Shown in pieces: positions 26,015-37,225 of a stretch of 39,061 nucleotides of DNA. Source of the stretch: Paenibacillus sabuli (GTDB taxonomy: Bacteria; Bacillota; Bacilli; Paenibacillales; Paenibacillaceae); the NCBI RefSeq assembly GCF_014705605.1, contig NZ_JACXIZ010000039.1, forward strand, positions 1 to 39,061, read 5' to 3'. Numbering within the stretch: position 1 is the first letter of the stretch; each line of letters opens with the position of its first letter. Below the pieces are notes generated by a model, which saw only the letters and a program-made list of their open reading frames with translations, did not search any database and had not been told where the DNA came from. The translations under genes were made by a program, and so were the position numbers.

Positions 26015-27196
26015 ATGAACAAAAAAAGTGTTCGCAACGTCGACGTGAGCGGCAAGCGCGTCTTTGTCCGCGTCGATTACAACGTACCGGTGCAAGACGG
26101 AATGATTACGGATGATACGCGTATTCGCGAGACGCTGCCGACGATTCGCTTCTTGCTGGAGCAGGGCGCGAAGGTGATCCTCGCCAGCCACATGGGACGG
26201 CCCAAAGGTCAGGTCGTGGAAGAGCTGCGTCTGACTACCGCCGCGGAACGGCTGTCCGAGCTGCTCGGACAGCCGGTGGCGAAGGCCGACGAGGCGATCG
26301 GCGACGCGGTCAAAGCGCAGGTCGCCCAGCTCGAGAGCGGCGACGTGCTCCTGCTGGAGAACGTGCGCTTCTACCCCGGCGAGGAGAACAACGATCCCGA
26401 GTTCGCGAAGGCGCTGGCCGAGCTGGCGGACGTCTACGTCAATGACGCGTTCGGCGCGGCGCATCGCGCGCACGCCTCGACGGAGGGCATCGCCCACCAT
26501 CTGCCGGCCGTATCCGGTCTGCTGATGGAGAAGGAGCTCGACGTGCTCGGCAAGGCGCTGTCCGATCCGGAGCGCCCGTTCACGGCGATCGTCGGCGGCT
26601 CCAAGGTGAAGGACAAGATCGACGTCATCAACAAGATGATCGAGATCGCGGACAACGTCCTGATCGGCGGCGGCCTGTCGTATACCTTCTTCAAGGCGCA
26701 GGGCCATGAGATCGGCAAATCGCTGCTCGACGAGAGCAAGCTGGACCAATCGCTCGGCTTCATCGAGAAGGCGAAGGCGATGGGCAAGCAGTTCCTGCTG
26801 CCGGTCGATCTGATCGTCGCTGACGACTTCAGCGCGGAAGCCAATACGCGCGAGGTCGACGTGGACGGCATCCCTGCGGACTGGGAGGGCATCGACATCG
26901 GGCCGAAGACGCGTGCGATGTACGCCGACGTCATCAAAAATTCGAAGCTCGTCGTCTGGAACGGACCGATGGGCGTATTCGAAATTGACCAATTCGCGCA
27001 AGGCACGAAGGCTGTGGCGCAGGCGTGCGCCGAAACCGAAGGCTATACGATCATCGGCGGTGGCGACTCGGCAGCTGCCGCGGAGAAATTCGGCCTGGCC
27101 GGCGAGATGGACCATATCTCGACCGGCGGCGGCGCTTCCCTCGAGTTCATGGAAGGGAAAAAGCTGCCCGGCGTCGAAGCGCTTAACGACAAGTAA
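26015..27196 (+). CDS. pgk: Phosphoglycerate kinase
   Basis: A 393-residue two-domain kinase that makes ATP from 1,3-bisphosphoglycerate. [14 protein letters not shown] and the following [10 protein letters not shown] bind substrate; [11 protein letters not shown] and the C-terminal [13 protein letters not shown] hold the nucleotide. AGGAGGTCGG ends 7 nt before ATG 26015. Second enzyme gene of the cggR operon, separated from gapA by the hairpin at 25941. Confidence 0.97.
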   Translation: MNKKSVRNVDVSGKRVFVRVDYNVPVQDGMITDDTRIRETLPTIRFLLEQGAKVILASHMGRPKGQVVEELRLTTAAERLSELLGQPVAKADEAIGDAVKAQVAQLESGDVLLLENVRFYPGEENNDPEFAKALAELADVYVNDAFGAAHRAHASTEGIAHHLPAVSGLLMEKELDVLGKALSDPERPFTAIVGGSKVKDKIDVINKMIEIADNVLIGGGLSYTFFKAQGHEIGKSLLDESKLDQSLGFIEKAKAMGKQFLLPVDLIVADDFSAEANTREVDVDGIPADWEGIDIGPKTRAMYADVIKNSKLVVWNGPMGVFEIDQFAQGTKAVAQACAETEGYTIIGGGDSAAAAEKFGLAGEMDHISTGGGASLEFMEGKKLPGVEALNDK

Positions 27197-27227
27197 ATCG
27201 ATCGGCGCTCGTCCGCCCTCCCGGCGG

Positions 27228-27249
27228 CCGGGCGCTTCGGCGCGCCCGG
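27228..27249 (+). other. GC-rich hairpin between pgk and tpiA
   Basis: CCGGGCGC (27228-27235) and GCGCCCGG (27242-27249) pair around a UUCG-containing loop; no T run. The 161-nt pgk-tpiA gap is GC-rich and otherwise holds nothing I recognise. Confidence 0.5.
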
Positions 27250-27357
27250 ATCTCTACGCTGAATCGGTTCGTACCCGAGCGGGAATGCCGGGCCGATCCA
27301 GGCTGGTCCATGCCGGTCGCGCCGTCACTTCTACTCGACGAAAGGACGTGTGTACCT

Positions 27358-28110
27358 GTGAGAACGCCAATTATTGCAGGCAACTGGAAAATGTTCAAGA
27401 CCGCCGCGGAAGCGAACGCTTTCTTCGCGGAAGTGAAAGGCAAGGCCGAGGTGGAGGGCGTCGAGAGCGTCATCTGCGGGCCGTTCACCACGCTGCCGGC
27501 GCTGACGGAAGCGGCCAAGGGCACCGCAATTGCCATCGGCGCGCAAAATGTGCACTTCGCCGACAACGGCGCTTACACCGGCGAAATCAGCGGCGGCATG
27601 CTGCAGGAGCTGGGCGTGAGCTATGTCATCATCGGCCATTCCGAGCGCCGCGCCTACTTCGCGGAGACGGACGAGATCGTGAATCAGAAAGTCCACGCAG
27701 CCTTCCGCCATGAGCTGAAGCCGATCGTCTGCGTCGGCGAGCAGCTCGAGGAGCGCGAGGCAGGCAAGACGAAGGACATTTGCACGACCCAAACAACGGC
27801 GGCCTTCGCGGGCTTGTCGGCCGAGCAGGCGGCGCAGGTCGTCATCGCCTATGAGCCGATCTGGGCGATCGGCACCGGCAAGTCGTCGACCGCCGCCGAT
27901 GCCGAGGACGTCATTGCTGCGATCCGCGAAGTCGTCGCCGGCCTGTACGACCAGGCGACGGCAGATGCGGTCCGCATCCAGTACGGCGGCAGCGTGAAGC
28001 CGGCGAATATCGCCGAGTACATGAGCCAGCCGAACATCGACGGCGCGCTCGTCGGCGGCGCCAGCCTGGAGCCGGCCTCGTACATCGCGCTGATCGAAGG
28101 GGCGAAGTAA
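27358..28110 (+). CDS. tpiA: Triosephosphate isomerase
   Basis: A 250-residue TIM barrel interconverting DHAP and glyceraldehyde-3-phosphate. Catalytic Lys is in AGNWKMFK, His in [11 protein letters not shown], Glu in [11 protein letters not shown], and the phosphate site is QYGGSVKP. The start is GTG 27358 (protein begins [12 protein letters not shown]) with AAAGGA 11 nt upstream; upstream in-frame codons encode an unrelated extension. gpmI starts one nucleotide after its stop. Confidence 0.96.
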   Translation: MRTPIIAGNWKMFKTAAEANAFFAEVKGKAEVEGVESVICGPFTTLPALTEAAKGTAIAIGAQNVHFADNGAYTGEISGGMLQELGVSYVIIGHSERRAYFAETDEIVNQKVHAAFRHELKPIVCVGEQLEEREAGKTKDICTTQTTAAFAGLSAEQAAQVVIAYEPIWAIGTGKSSTAADAEDVIAAIREVVAGLYDQATADAVRIQYGGSVKPANIAEYMSQPNIDGALVGGASLEPASYIALIEGAK

Positions 28111-28111
28111 G

Positions 28112-31026
<2,915 letters not shown>

Positions 31027-31060
31027 GGCAGGCCGGTCGGCCATTTGCGCTCCACGGACG

Positions 31061-31095
31061 GCCCTGCGTACCACTCGGTGCGCGGGGCTTTTCTT
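31061..31095 (+). terminator. Terminator of the glycolytic operon
   Basis: GCCCTGCGTACC (31061-31072) pairs with GGTGCGCGGGGC (31077-31088, two G-U pairs), then TTTTCTT. Confidence 0.8.
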
Positions 31096-31230
31096 ATAAA
31101 CGGTCTCTATATTCTCGGACTGTTCATGTGTCGCCACCAAAGGATGGCATTAGTTGTTTCGCCTTGTACATCGCCACGTACGCGCATTGAAGACTTCTCT
31201 TGTTGTTCACGTTGCTTTAGACAATAATGT

Positions 31231-31259
31231 TTGTCACTGACCAGAAGTTATGGTACACT
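31231..31259 (+). promoter_or_regulatory. Promoter of secG
   Basis: TTGTCA (31231-31236), 17-nt spacer, TACACT (31254-31259). The 135 nt between the eno terminator and this promoter hold no gene. Confidence 0.65.
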
Positions 31260-31326
31260 ACTCGTAGTGTGCATTCTATATGTGCGACGGAGATTACCGG
31301 CACTTTTGGTGCGGGAGGTGGAACGA

Positions 31327-31563
31327 TTGGAAACGACGTTGAAGATCATTTTGGTCATTTTTTCACTGGGTCTGATTGCGGTGGTTTTGCTGCAGAAGGG
31401 CAAGAGCGCGGGATTGTCCGGGGCCATTTCGGGCGGTGCGGAGCATCTGTTCGGCAAGCAAAAGGCGCGCGGGCTGGATCTGTTTTTGCAGCGCCTGACG
31501 GTTGTGCTGGCGGTCGGCTTTTTCTTGCTTGCCTTGGCCGTGGCTTATTTCGTCGGCAACTGA
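31327..31563 (+). CDS. secG: Preprotein translocase subunit SecG
   Basis: A 78-residue membrane protein of the SecYEG channel. Two hydrophobic helices are visible (LKIILVIFSLGLIAVVLLQ and LTVVLAVGFFLLALAVAYFV) flanking the conserved KGKSAGLSGAISGGAEHLFG loop. The start is TTG 31327, 6 nt after GGGAGGTGG; earlier in-frame codons lie on the promoter. Same secG-rnr-smpB-ssrA order as Bacillus, without yvaK. Confidence 0.92.
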   Translation: METTLKIILVIFSLGLIAVVLLQKGKSAGLSGAISGGAEHLFGKQKARGLDLFLQRLTVVLAVGFFLLALAVAYFVGN

Positions 31564-31576
31564 CGCGCAGCATCCG

Positions 31577-31603
31577 AAGCGGGGAGAGGTCCCCGCTTTT
31601 TTT
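31577..31603 (+). terminator. Terminator of secG
   Basis: AAGCGGGG (31577-31584) pairs with CCCCGCTT (31591-31598), followed by T-rich tail. Confidence 0.9.
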
Positions 31604-31700
31604 ATTGCCTGCAAATCGCTGCGCGCTGCCGTGGCCTTGGAAAAAGCGGACAAGCAGGCAGGCTGGCGCGGAATCTGTGCCAGGATTGCCGGTTCGCGGA

Positions 31701-31734
31701 TTGAGATTCGCGATTTCGTGTATACTATAGTATA
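31701..31734 (+). promoter_or_regulatory. rnr promoter region with 14-bp palindrome
   Basis: TATACTATAGTATA (31721-31734) is a perfect palindrome that includes possible -10 hexamers; TTGAGA at 31701 gives 16 nt to TACTAT (31723-31728). Whether the palindrome is an operator or just a symmetric -10 is unclear. No gene between 31604 and 31782. Confidence 0.45.
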
Positions 31735-31782
31735 TGTGTATCTATGAAACTACGATTTTGAACAGCAGGGGTGGGGAGCGCT

Positions 31783-34779
31783 ATGGCAACGGAAGAGCAG
31801 GTGCTGGCTTTTATGCGGGAGACCGCCTACAAGCCGATGACGTACCAGGAGCTGGAGCAGCAATGGCAGATTGACGACGCGTCGAGGTTCAAGGCCTTCT
31901 TGCAATTGCTCAACGAGCTGGAGGAAGCGGGAAAGATCATCCGGACGCGCAATCAGCGCTACGGCGTACCGGAGCGGATGAACCTGCTGCGCGGCAGGCT
32001 GCAGGCCCATGCCAAAGGCTTCGCGTTCCTCATCCCCGACGATACGGATCATCCGGATGTCTACATTCATGCGAACGATCTGAAGACGGCCATGAACGGC
32101 GACACGGTGCTGGTACGGGTGACCTCGGAGTCCGGAGGCGGACGTCTCGAGGGCGAGGTGGCGCGCGTGGTGAATCGCGCGATCACGCAGGTCGTCGGTA
32201 CGTTTGAGAATCATAATGTGTACGGCTTCGTCATTCCCGACGACAAGCGGATCAACCGCGACATCTTCATCCCCGAGGGCGACTACAAGGGCGCGGTGAG
32301 CGGACAGAAGGTCGTCGCCCGCATCGTCTCCTATCCGGAGGGCCGCGCTGCGGCGGAAGGGCAGATCGTCGAGGTGCTCGGGCACAAAAACGACCCTGGC
32401 GTCGACATTCTCTCGATCATCCGCAAGCATCAGCTGCCCGAGGGCTTCCCGGATGAGGTGATGGCCGAGGCGGAGGCGGTGCCGGACACGATCACCGAGG
32501 AGGAGATCGTGCGCCAGGGCCGCCGCGACCTGCGCGACAAGACGATCGTCACGATCGACGGCGCGGATGCCAAGGATCTCGATGACGCCGTCCATGTCGA
32601 GCGGCTGGACAACGGCAACTACGTGCTCGGCGTGCATATCGCCGATGTGAGCTACTATGTACGGGATCGCAGCGAGCTGGACCAGGAGGCGTACCGCCGC
32701 GGCTGCAGCGTCTATCTGGTGGACCGCGTCATTCCGATGCTGCCGCACCGGCTCTCCAACGGCATCTGCTCGCTCAATCCGCAGGTAGACCGGCTGACGA
32801 TGTCCTGCGAGATGGAATTCGACGCCAAAACGCTCAAGCGCGTGCGGCACGACGTGTTCACGAGCGTCATTCGCACCAAGGAGCGGATGACCTATGCCGA
32901 TGTGCGGACGCTGCTGACCGAGCGGGACGAGGAGCTGGAGGCACGCTATGCCGACCTGCTCGATCTGTTCAAGCTGATGGAGCAGCTGGCGATGAAGCTG
33001 CGGCGCAAGCGGATGAAGCGCGGCGCGATCGACTTCGACTTCCAGGAATCGAAGATTCTGGTGGACGAGGAAGGCAAGCCGTACGATATCGTCAAGCGCG
33101 AGCGCTCGGTGGCCGAGCAGATCATCGAGGAATTCATGCTGGCCGCCAACGAGACGGTGGCTGAGCATTTCCACTGGCTGCGTGTGCCGTTCCTGTACCG
33201 GGTGCATGAGAATCCGGATTCGGAGAAGCTGCTGCACTTCGTGCAGTTCGCCTCCAACTTCGGCTACAGCGTCAAGGGCAAGGGCAACGAGATCCATCCG
33301 CGCGCGCTGCAGACGCTGCTCGAGGACATCCGCGGCACCAAGGAGGAGACGGTGATCTCCACGGTCATGCTGCGCTCGATGAAGCAGGCCAAGTACGACG
33401 CGCAGAGTCTGGGCCACTTCGGCCTGGCGGCCGAATTCTACTCGCACTTCACCTCGCCGATCCGGCGCTATCCCGATCTGGTCATCCATCGCGTCATGCG
33501 CGAGGTGCTGGAGAGCGGCGGCGCGCTGCCGGCGGCGCGACAGGAGGCGCTGGAGGCGCGGATGCCGGATATTGCGCAGCATTCGTCCGAGCGCGAGCGC
33601 GTCGCGGTCGATGCCGAGCGCGATACCGACAAGCTCAAGAAGTGCGAGTACATGCTGGACAAGATCGGCGAGGAATTCGACGGCATCATCAGCAGTGTGA
33701 CGAGCTTCGGCATCTTCATCGAGCTGGACAACACGGTCGAGGGCTTGATTCGATTGAGCGAGCTGTCGGACGATTATTACCACTTCCACGAGGATCAGAT
33801 GATGCTGGTCGGCGAGCGCACGTCTAAGATGTTCCGCATTGGGGACGAGGCGAAGGTGCGCGTGGCGAATGTCAACATGGACGAGTACACCATCGACTTC
33901 GAGATGGTGGACATGAGGTCGCGCGGCAAGGGCTACTGGACGCCCGGCGGCGGCGCGGCAGGCCGCAAAGGTCGCGGCGCAGGCGGGCGGGGCCTGGCGG
34001 CGAGCCGCAAGCCCGGCCGTGCGGCACGTAAGGCGGATGCAGCAGAGCCCGGCGCGAGCGGCGAGGCAAGCGGCGCGGAGCAGGCTGCTGCAATTCCTGG
34101 CAGCGACAAGGCAGCGGCAGCCAAGAGCAAGAAGAAGTCGCGTCCCGGCAGGCGCGAACGCGAGCTGAAGAAGCAGCGGCGCGAGGACGGCGGAGCGGCG
34201 GCGGAGAATAGCAGGGCTGCTCGGTCCGACGCAGGCGCTTCGGAGCCGGCCGATCCTTGGGTGGGCAATGAGAGCGGCGACAAGGCCGCGTCGCGCCCTG
34301 CGGGCAAGAAGCGGACGCGCCGCAGCGAGGCCTCATCCGCTGAGCAAGATCAGCGGCAGCCAGAGCGACCGCAGGAACGTGCGGATGCCGACGACAAGGG
34401 GCCGGCCGCCGCGGCGCGTCGCGCAGCCGATGCACTGGAGGCTGCGCGTGCACGCGGCGAGAGCGGATCTGGCGCGGACAGTGCGGGCGGAAGCGGCAAG
34501 CGGACGCGGGTTCGCCGCGACATGTGGGGCCTGCCGGTCAGCGGCGCGTTCCGCTTCGACGGCGGCGAGGACGAGGAGGATCGTCCTCGCAATGCGCGAC
34601 GCGGTTCGCCGCGCGGCGGCGGCGAGCGTGGCGGCTCGGCGCGGTCTGGTGCGGTGCGAGGGCCGCGCAGCTCCGGCGGCGGGCGTACCCGGCCGGGTAG
34701 CGGAGGCAGCAGCGCATCCGCCCGGTCGAAGACGGGCCCGTCGCGCAGTACTGCGGCGCGCGGCAAGAAGCGCAAGTAG
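31783..34779 (+). CDS. rnr: Ribonuclease R with very long basic tail
   Basis: A 998-residue 3'-5' exoribonuclease of the RNB family. An N-terminal winged helix (residues 1-70) and cold-shock domains lead into the catalytic core with [19 protein letters not shown] (active-site Asp cluster), [15 protein letters not shown], and [15 protein letters not shown]; an S1 domain ([15 protein letters not shown]) ends near residue 710. The remaining ~285 residues are low-complexity Ala/Gly/Arg/Lys/Ser sequence, far longer than the tail of B. subtilis RNase R (779 aa in all). GGGGAG lies 5-6 nt before ATG 31783. RNase R works with tmRNA-SmpB, encoded next door, in decay of non-stop mRNA. Confidence 0.95.
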   Translation: MATEEQVLAFMRETAYKPMTYQELEQQWQIDDASRFKAFLQLLNELEEAGKIIRTRNQRYGVPERMNLLRGRLQAHAKGFAFLIPDDTDHPDVYIHANDLKTAMNGDTVLVRVTSESGGGRLEGEVARVVNRAITQVVGTFENHNVYGFVIPDDKRINRDIFIPEGDYKGAVSGQKVVARIVSYPEGRAAAEGQIVEVLGHKNDPGVDILSIIRKHQLPEGFPDEVMAEAEAVPDTITEEEIVRQGRRDLRDKTIVTIDGADAKDLDDAVHVERLDNGNYVLGVHIADVSYYVRDRSELDQEAYRRGCSVYLVDRVIPMLPHRLSNGICSLNPQVDRLTMSCEMEFDAKTLKRVRHDVFTSVIRTKERMTYADVRTLLTERDEELEARYADLLDLFKLMEQLAMKLRRKRMKRGAIDFDFQESKILVDEEGKPYDIVKRERSVAEQIIEEFMLAANETVAEHFHWLRVPFLYRVHENPDSEKLLHFVQFASNFGYSVKGKGNEIHPRALQTLLEDIRGTKEETVISTVMLRSMKQAKYDAQSLGHFGLAAEFYSHFTSPIRRYPDLVIHRVMREVLESGGALPAARQEALEARMPDIAQHSSERERVAVDAERDTDKLKKCEYMLDKIGEEFDGIISSVTSFGIFIELDNTVEGLIRLSELSDDYYHFHEDQMMLVGERTSKMFRIGDEAKVRVANVNMDEYTIDFEMVDMRSRGKGYWTPGGGAAGRKGRGAGGRGLAASRKPGRAARKADAAEPGASGEASGAEQAAAIPGSDKAAAAKSKKKSRPGRRERELKKQRREDGGAAAENSRAARSDAGASEPADPWVGNESGDKAASRPAGKKRTRRSEASSAEQDQRQPERPQERADADDKGPAAAARRAADALEAARARGESGSGADSAGGSGKRTRVRRDMWGLPVSGAFRFDGGEDEEDRPRNARRGSPRGGGERGGSARSGAVRGPRSSGGGRTRPGSGGSSASARSKTGPSRSTAARGKKRK

Positions 34780-34818
34780 CGCAAGCAGTTTGAGCGTGGA
34801 TGGCGTGGGAGCCTCACG

Positions 34819-34856
34819 CAGCCGCACTTGGTATCCCGGAGTGCGGCTGTTTTGTT
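34819..34856 (+). terminator. Terminator of rnr
   Basis: CAGCCGCACT (34819-34828) pairs with AGTGCGGCTG (34840-34849), followed by TTTTGTTT. Confidence 0.82.
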
Positions 34857-34901
34857 TGCAAGGGCTTTGCAGGCGCTAGACCAGCGTTTTGTCGCAGTTT
34901 G

Positions 34902-34931
34902 TTGCGCAGTACAGGCTCGATTTGCTACAAT
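34902..34931 (+). promoter_or_regulatory. Promoter of smpB
   Basis: TTGCGC (34902-34907), 18-nt spacer, TACAAT (34926-34931) with an upstream TGC (extended -10). Confidence 0.55.
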
Positions 34932-34990
34932 ATAGGTCTAGCCTGCCGCTGTGCGGGGGAAGTAACGGCTGCTGCGAAGGAGTGAAGGTC

Positions 34991-35467
34991 GTGGCCAAAA
35001 AACAGACGCATGATCGTCCGCTCGCCCAGAACAAAAAGGCGTCGCATGATTATTTTATCGAAGATACGTACGAGGCGGGGCTCGTGCTGAGTGGGACGGA
35101 GATCAAGTCGATCCGGCAGGGACGGGCCAACATCAACGACGCCTTCGCCACCATTCGCAACGGCGAGATGTTCATTCACAATATGCACGTCAGTCCGTTC
35201 GAGCAGGGCAACCGGCACAATCCGTCCGATCCGACGCGGGCGCGCAAGCTGCTCTTGCACCGCTCGCAGATCCACAAGCTGCTCGGCCAGTCCAAGCAGG
35301 AGGGCTACGCGCTGGTGCCTCTCAAGATCTACGCGCGCAACGGCTATGCCAAGCTGCTAATCGGTCTGGGCAAAGGCAAAAAGCAATACGACAAGCGCGA
35401 GACCGCCGCCAAGCGCGACGCCCAGCGGGACATTCAGCGCGCGCTGCGCGAGAAGCAGAAGGTGTAG
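34991..35467 (+). CDS. smpB: SsrA-binding protein SmpB
   Basis: A 158-residue OB-fold protein that binds the tRNA-like part of tmRNA and brings it to stalled ribosomes. Typical features: [50 protein letters not shown] and the basic C-terminal tail with [17 protein letters not shown], which reads the empty mRNA channel. The start is GTG 34991 with AAGGAG at 8-nt spacing. Its partner ssrA lies 301 nt downstream. Confidence 0.96.
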   Translation: MAKKQTHDRPLAQNKKASHDYFIEDTYEAGLVLSGTEIKSIRQGRANINDAFATIRNGEMFIHNMHVSPFEQGNRHNPSDPTRARKLLLHRSQIHKLLGQSKQEGYALVPLKIYARNGYAKLLIGLGKGKKQYDKRETAAKRDAQRDIQRALREKQKV

Positions 35468-35626
35468 CGGGTAGCTGGGAAAAAAGCTATGGATAATAAC
35501 GAGCTTCCAAGCTTCACGGAGTGACTGGCTTGCGGCGCGTGACCTCGCTCGGTATCGGACATTGGCATACGTGGCTGACACATCCATCGGTGCCAGCAAT
35601 CCGGGGTGGAGACGCGGCGTGGATCG

Positions 35627-35635
35627 TGGTATACT
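35627..35635 (+). promoter_or_regulatory. Promoter of ssrA (extended -10)
   Basis: TGGTATACT: TG at 35627-35628 and TATACT at 35630-35635. No good -35. It implies a pre-tmRNA leader of about 125 nt. From 35468 to 35626 I see no gene or clear terminator for smpB, so smpB-ssrA read-through is possible. Confidence 0.5.
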
Positions 35636-35713
35636 AATTAGGCGGTAAGGAAAGCAAGGCAAGACTTATCGCAGCTGGGCAGCACGGCTCGAGCGTCGCA
35701 AGACGCGGTGACC

Positions 35714-35760
35714 GTCATATACCGGCGCCTTATGCGCGTATCGGCCATGGCCGGTATGAC
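35714..35760 (+). other. Hairpin in the pre-tmRNA leader
   Basis: The arms at 35714-35726 (GTCATATACCGGC) and 35750-35760 (GCCGGTATGAC) pair with a 2-nt bulge, just 8 nt before the mature tmRNA 5' end. It may aid RNase P processing. Confidence 0.5.
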
Positions 35761-35860
35761 GCGATTACGGGGGCGTTTATGGATTCGACGGGGGTAGTTC
35801 GAGCATGGGTTGCGGGTAGTGGGGACGCGTCCGCTTCATCAACGCTAAAGCCAATTAACT

Positions 35861-35896
35861 GGCAAACAACAAACAAACTACGCAGTAGCAGCTTAA
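35861..35896 (+). other. tmRNA-encoded proteolysis tag
   Basis: After the resume region AACT, the frame GGC AAA CAA CAA ACA AAC TAC GCA... reads GKQQTNYAVAA and stops at TAA TAA. With the alanine carried by tmRNA the tag is A-GKQQTNYAVAA, ending in the ClpXP signal AVAA (LAA type). Confidence 0.9.
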
Positions 35897-36138
35897 TAAC
35901 CTGCTCGCGTGCTCTCGCTCTGTATCGCCCATGTACCGGGATGAGGGCCCAACTTTAGTGGGATACGCTGTCTAGTCTCCGCCTGGGGCTAGCTGAAGAA
36001 GACAATCAGGCTGACCTGTAGAATAGCCGGTTACGGGGCGCTTCAGTATCGCTTTCGATGCTAGCATTGCTTCGCAATGCTTTCAGGTGACATCAAAACC
36101 GTGACTACACCCGTAGAAGCACATGTGCCGTTATCTTC

Positions 36139-36167
36139 GGACAGGGGTTCGACTCCCCTCGCCTCCA
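36139..36167 (+). repeat. Proximal att-like repeat (attL), now the functional ssrA 3' end
   Basis: 29 bp identical to 37052-37080. It includes the T-arm and 3' acceptor strand of tmRNA, the classic attachment region for tmRNA-targeting integrases. Confidence 0.85.
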
Positions 36168-36176
36168 TCTAAGACG

Positions 36177-36213
36177 AAAGCCATCAACCATCAGCATTTG
36201 GTTGGTGGCTTTT
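36177..36213 (+). terminator. Terminator supplied by the insert for ssrA
   Basis: AAAGCCATCAACCA (36177-36190) pairs with TGGTTGGTGGCTTT (36198-36211, one G-U pair) and ends in a short T tract, 10 nt after the tmRNA. Confidence 0.8.
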
Positions 36214-36229
36214 CCATAACTACTACTAT
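36202..36229 (+). promoter_or_regulatory. Possible promoter of the cassette genes
   Basis: TTGGTG (36202-36207) within the terminator stem, 16-nt spacer, TACTAT (36224-36229). Confidence 0.35.
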
Positions 36230-36250
36230 AAGGTTGGAGAGTGGTATACC

Positions 36251-36445
36251 ATGGTAGTTGATCGAATAAAACTTCAAGAAATCTTGAACAAAGCAAACTT
36301 GCATGTAAGGAAGCAAGCCAAAGCATCAGGTGCTTCTATTTATTATGTGGAGAATAATAAGCGTATCCGCGAGGACGCGGACGGTAATAAATATGAGATC
36401 ATCTTTGATGCGCACGGTAAACGCCAGGAAGTAAAAATACCGTGA
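36251..36445 (+). CDS. Small protein, putative antitoxin of the zeta-like toxin
   Basis: A 64-residue protein I do not recognise. The first half is a charged helix (RIKLQEILNKANLHVRKQAK); the second reads like a small beta sheet with alternating charges (SIYYVENNKRIRED, then NKYEIIFDAHGKRQEVKIP). It has no DNA-binding motif. GGAGAG lies 8-9 nt before ATG 36251. Its stop overlaps the GTG start of the zeta-like gene (GTGA), a coupling typical of antitoxin-toxin pairs; that and the position are the only grounds for calling it an antitoxin. Confidence 0.6.
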   Translation: MVVDRIKLQEILNKANLHVRKQAKASGASIYYVENNKRIREDADGNKYEIIFDAHGKRQEVKIP

Positions 36446-37017
36446 AGACTGCTTCTCCTACAATGACGGTTTTTGCTGGTACGAATGGGGCTGGAAAAAG
36501 TACCCTCAGTATGCAAATGAGAGAATGGATTGGTGAGTTAATAGATCCAGACCAAATTGCACGAGAGTTAAAGCCCGATAACCCAAGAGGGGCAGATCTT
36601 TCTGCAGGGCGGGAAGCTGTGAAACGAATCCGATCTCTGATAAAAGAAAAGCGACAATTTGCAATTGAGACTACATTATCGGGGACGTTTGTTTTGAAGC
36701 ATATGCAAATTGCTAAAGAGGAAGGATATCAAATTGTTATCTATTATATCGGGCTATTAGATGTTCAAATGCATATAGACCGAGTCGCTTCTCGCGTTGA
36801 GCAAGGTGGACATTGGATTGCAGAGAGTGACATTCGTTATCGGTACGGGCAGTCTTTGCAAAACCTCAAGCCAGCACTAGCAATTGCAGATCGAGTTGTT
36901 CTTATTGATAATACGTATGAACCAATCATTATTGCGGAGATTATGCAAGATGAGATGGTGTATTGTGTAAAGTCGATTCCTACATGGTCAGAGATTATTC
37001 TTAGTGTTTATAGATAA
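36442..37017 (+). CDS. Zeta-toxin-like P-loop kinase
   Basis: A 191-residue protein of the zeta toxin / COG4185 predicted ATPase group. Walker A GTNGAGKST is at about residues 13-21; LIDPDQIAREL follows (Asp of the zeta family), then AIETTLSG, and the conserved stretch RVEQGGHWIAESDIRYRY with SLQNL, which in zeta proteins is RVxxGGHxVPxxxIxxRxxRS. Zeta toxins phosphorylate UDP-GlcNAc and block wall synthesis; whether this shorter version does is unknown. Start is GTG 36442, overlapping the small gene's stop, with AGGAAG 10 nt upstream; ATG 36463 is an alternative. Its stop is 35 nt before the distal repeat. AT-rich relative to the core genes. Confidence 0.8.
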   Translation: MKTASPTMTVFAGTNGAGKSTLSMQMREWIGELIDPDQIARELKPDNPRGADLSAGREAVKRIRSLIKEKRQFAIETTLSGTFVLKHMQIAKEEGYQIVIYYIGLLDVQMHIDRVASRVEQGGHWIAESDIRYRYGQSLQNLKPALAIADRVVLIDNTYEPIIIAEIMQDEMVYCVKSIPTWSEIILSVYR

Positions 37018-37051
37018 TTGAACTGACTCCAGAATACATGTAGCAATATTT

Positions 37052-37080
37052 GGACAGGGGTTCGACTCCCCTCGCCTCCA
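37052..37080 (+). repeat. Distal att-like repeat (attR), the ancestral ssrA 3' end
   Basis: 29 bp identical to 36139-36167, here followed by CCA. The bases before it do not resemble tmRNA, so the similarity starts abruptly at GGACAGG. Confidence 0.85.
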
Positions 37081-37088
37081 CCATCATT

Positions 37089-37115
37089 AACCCGACCGCA
37101 CGAGGTCGGGTTTTT
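37089..37115 (+). terminator. Original ssrA terminator, now downstream of the cassette
   Basis: AACCCGACC (37089-37097) pairs with GGTCGGGTT (37104-37112), followed by T's. Confidence 0.88.
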
Positions 37116-37171
37116 GCTTTATCTACTATACGTAATATGATAAAATGTACGTACGTTATAAATGTTATAAC
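37114..37171 (+). promoter_or_regulatory. Promoter and palindromic operator of the AbrB-Doc module
   Basis: TTGCTT (37114-37119), 16-nt spacer, TATGAT (37136-37141). Downstream, GTTATAA-ATG-TTATAAC (37155-37171) is a perfect 7-3-7 inverted repeat, with a related GTATAACC at 37191. AbrB-type antitoxins usually bind such sites and repress their own operon. Confidence 0.55.
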
Positions 37172-37225
37172 TGTAATAAGGTATAACCATGCTGGCAGTA
37201 ATCATACTATAGGAGGAGAATACAA

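Larger units (their letters stand above)
35769..36167 (+). ncRNA. ssrA: tmRNA (10Sa RNA)
   Basis: The 5' end GGGGGCG with TTATGGATTCGACGGGG and the 3' end with T-arm AGGGGTTCGACTCCCCT and CGCCTCC form the tRNA-Ala-like domain. Acceptor pairing GGGGGCG/CGCCTCC has one G-U pair, as in Bacillus. The length, 399 nt, includes the usual pseudoknot region. The tag frame lies at 35861. This 3' end lacks an encoded CCA (A is followed by TCT), while an identical second copy of the last 29 nt, with CCA, lies at 37052; the gene end has been replaced by an insertion yet keeps all needed bases. Works with SmpB, RNase R and ClpXP. Confidence 0.95.
36139..37083 (+). mobile_element. Minimal ssrA-integrated cassette carrying a toxin-antitoxin-like pair
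   Basis: A 29-bp perfect direct repeat of the tmRNA 3' end (GGACAGGGGTTCGACTCCCC... to CCTCCA) stands at 36139-36167 and 37052-37080. The 913 bp from one copy to the next contain a terminator, a 64-aa gene and a zeta-like gene, and are markedly richer in A+T than the flanking core genes. The distal copy is followed by CCA and by a terminator, so it is the ancestral ssrA end; the proximal copy was brought by the insert. This is the layout of a tyrosine-recombinase island at tmRNA, but no integrase is present. Confidence 0.8.

Noticed and set aside
34268-34879. Arg/Ala-rich 203-codon frame within the end of rnr
   Set aside because: A frame shadow of the low-complexity rnr tail; would also run through the rnr terminator.
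35468-35500. Terminator after smpB (TAGC...GCTA around an A run)
   Set aside because: Only a 4-bp stem and no T run; too weak to list.
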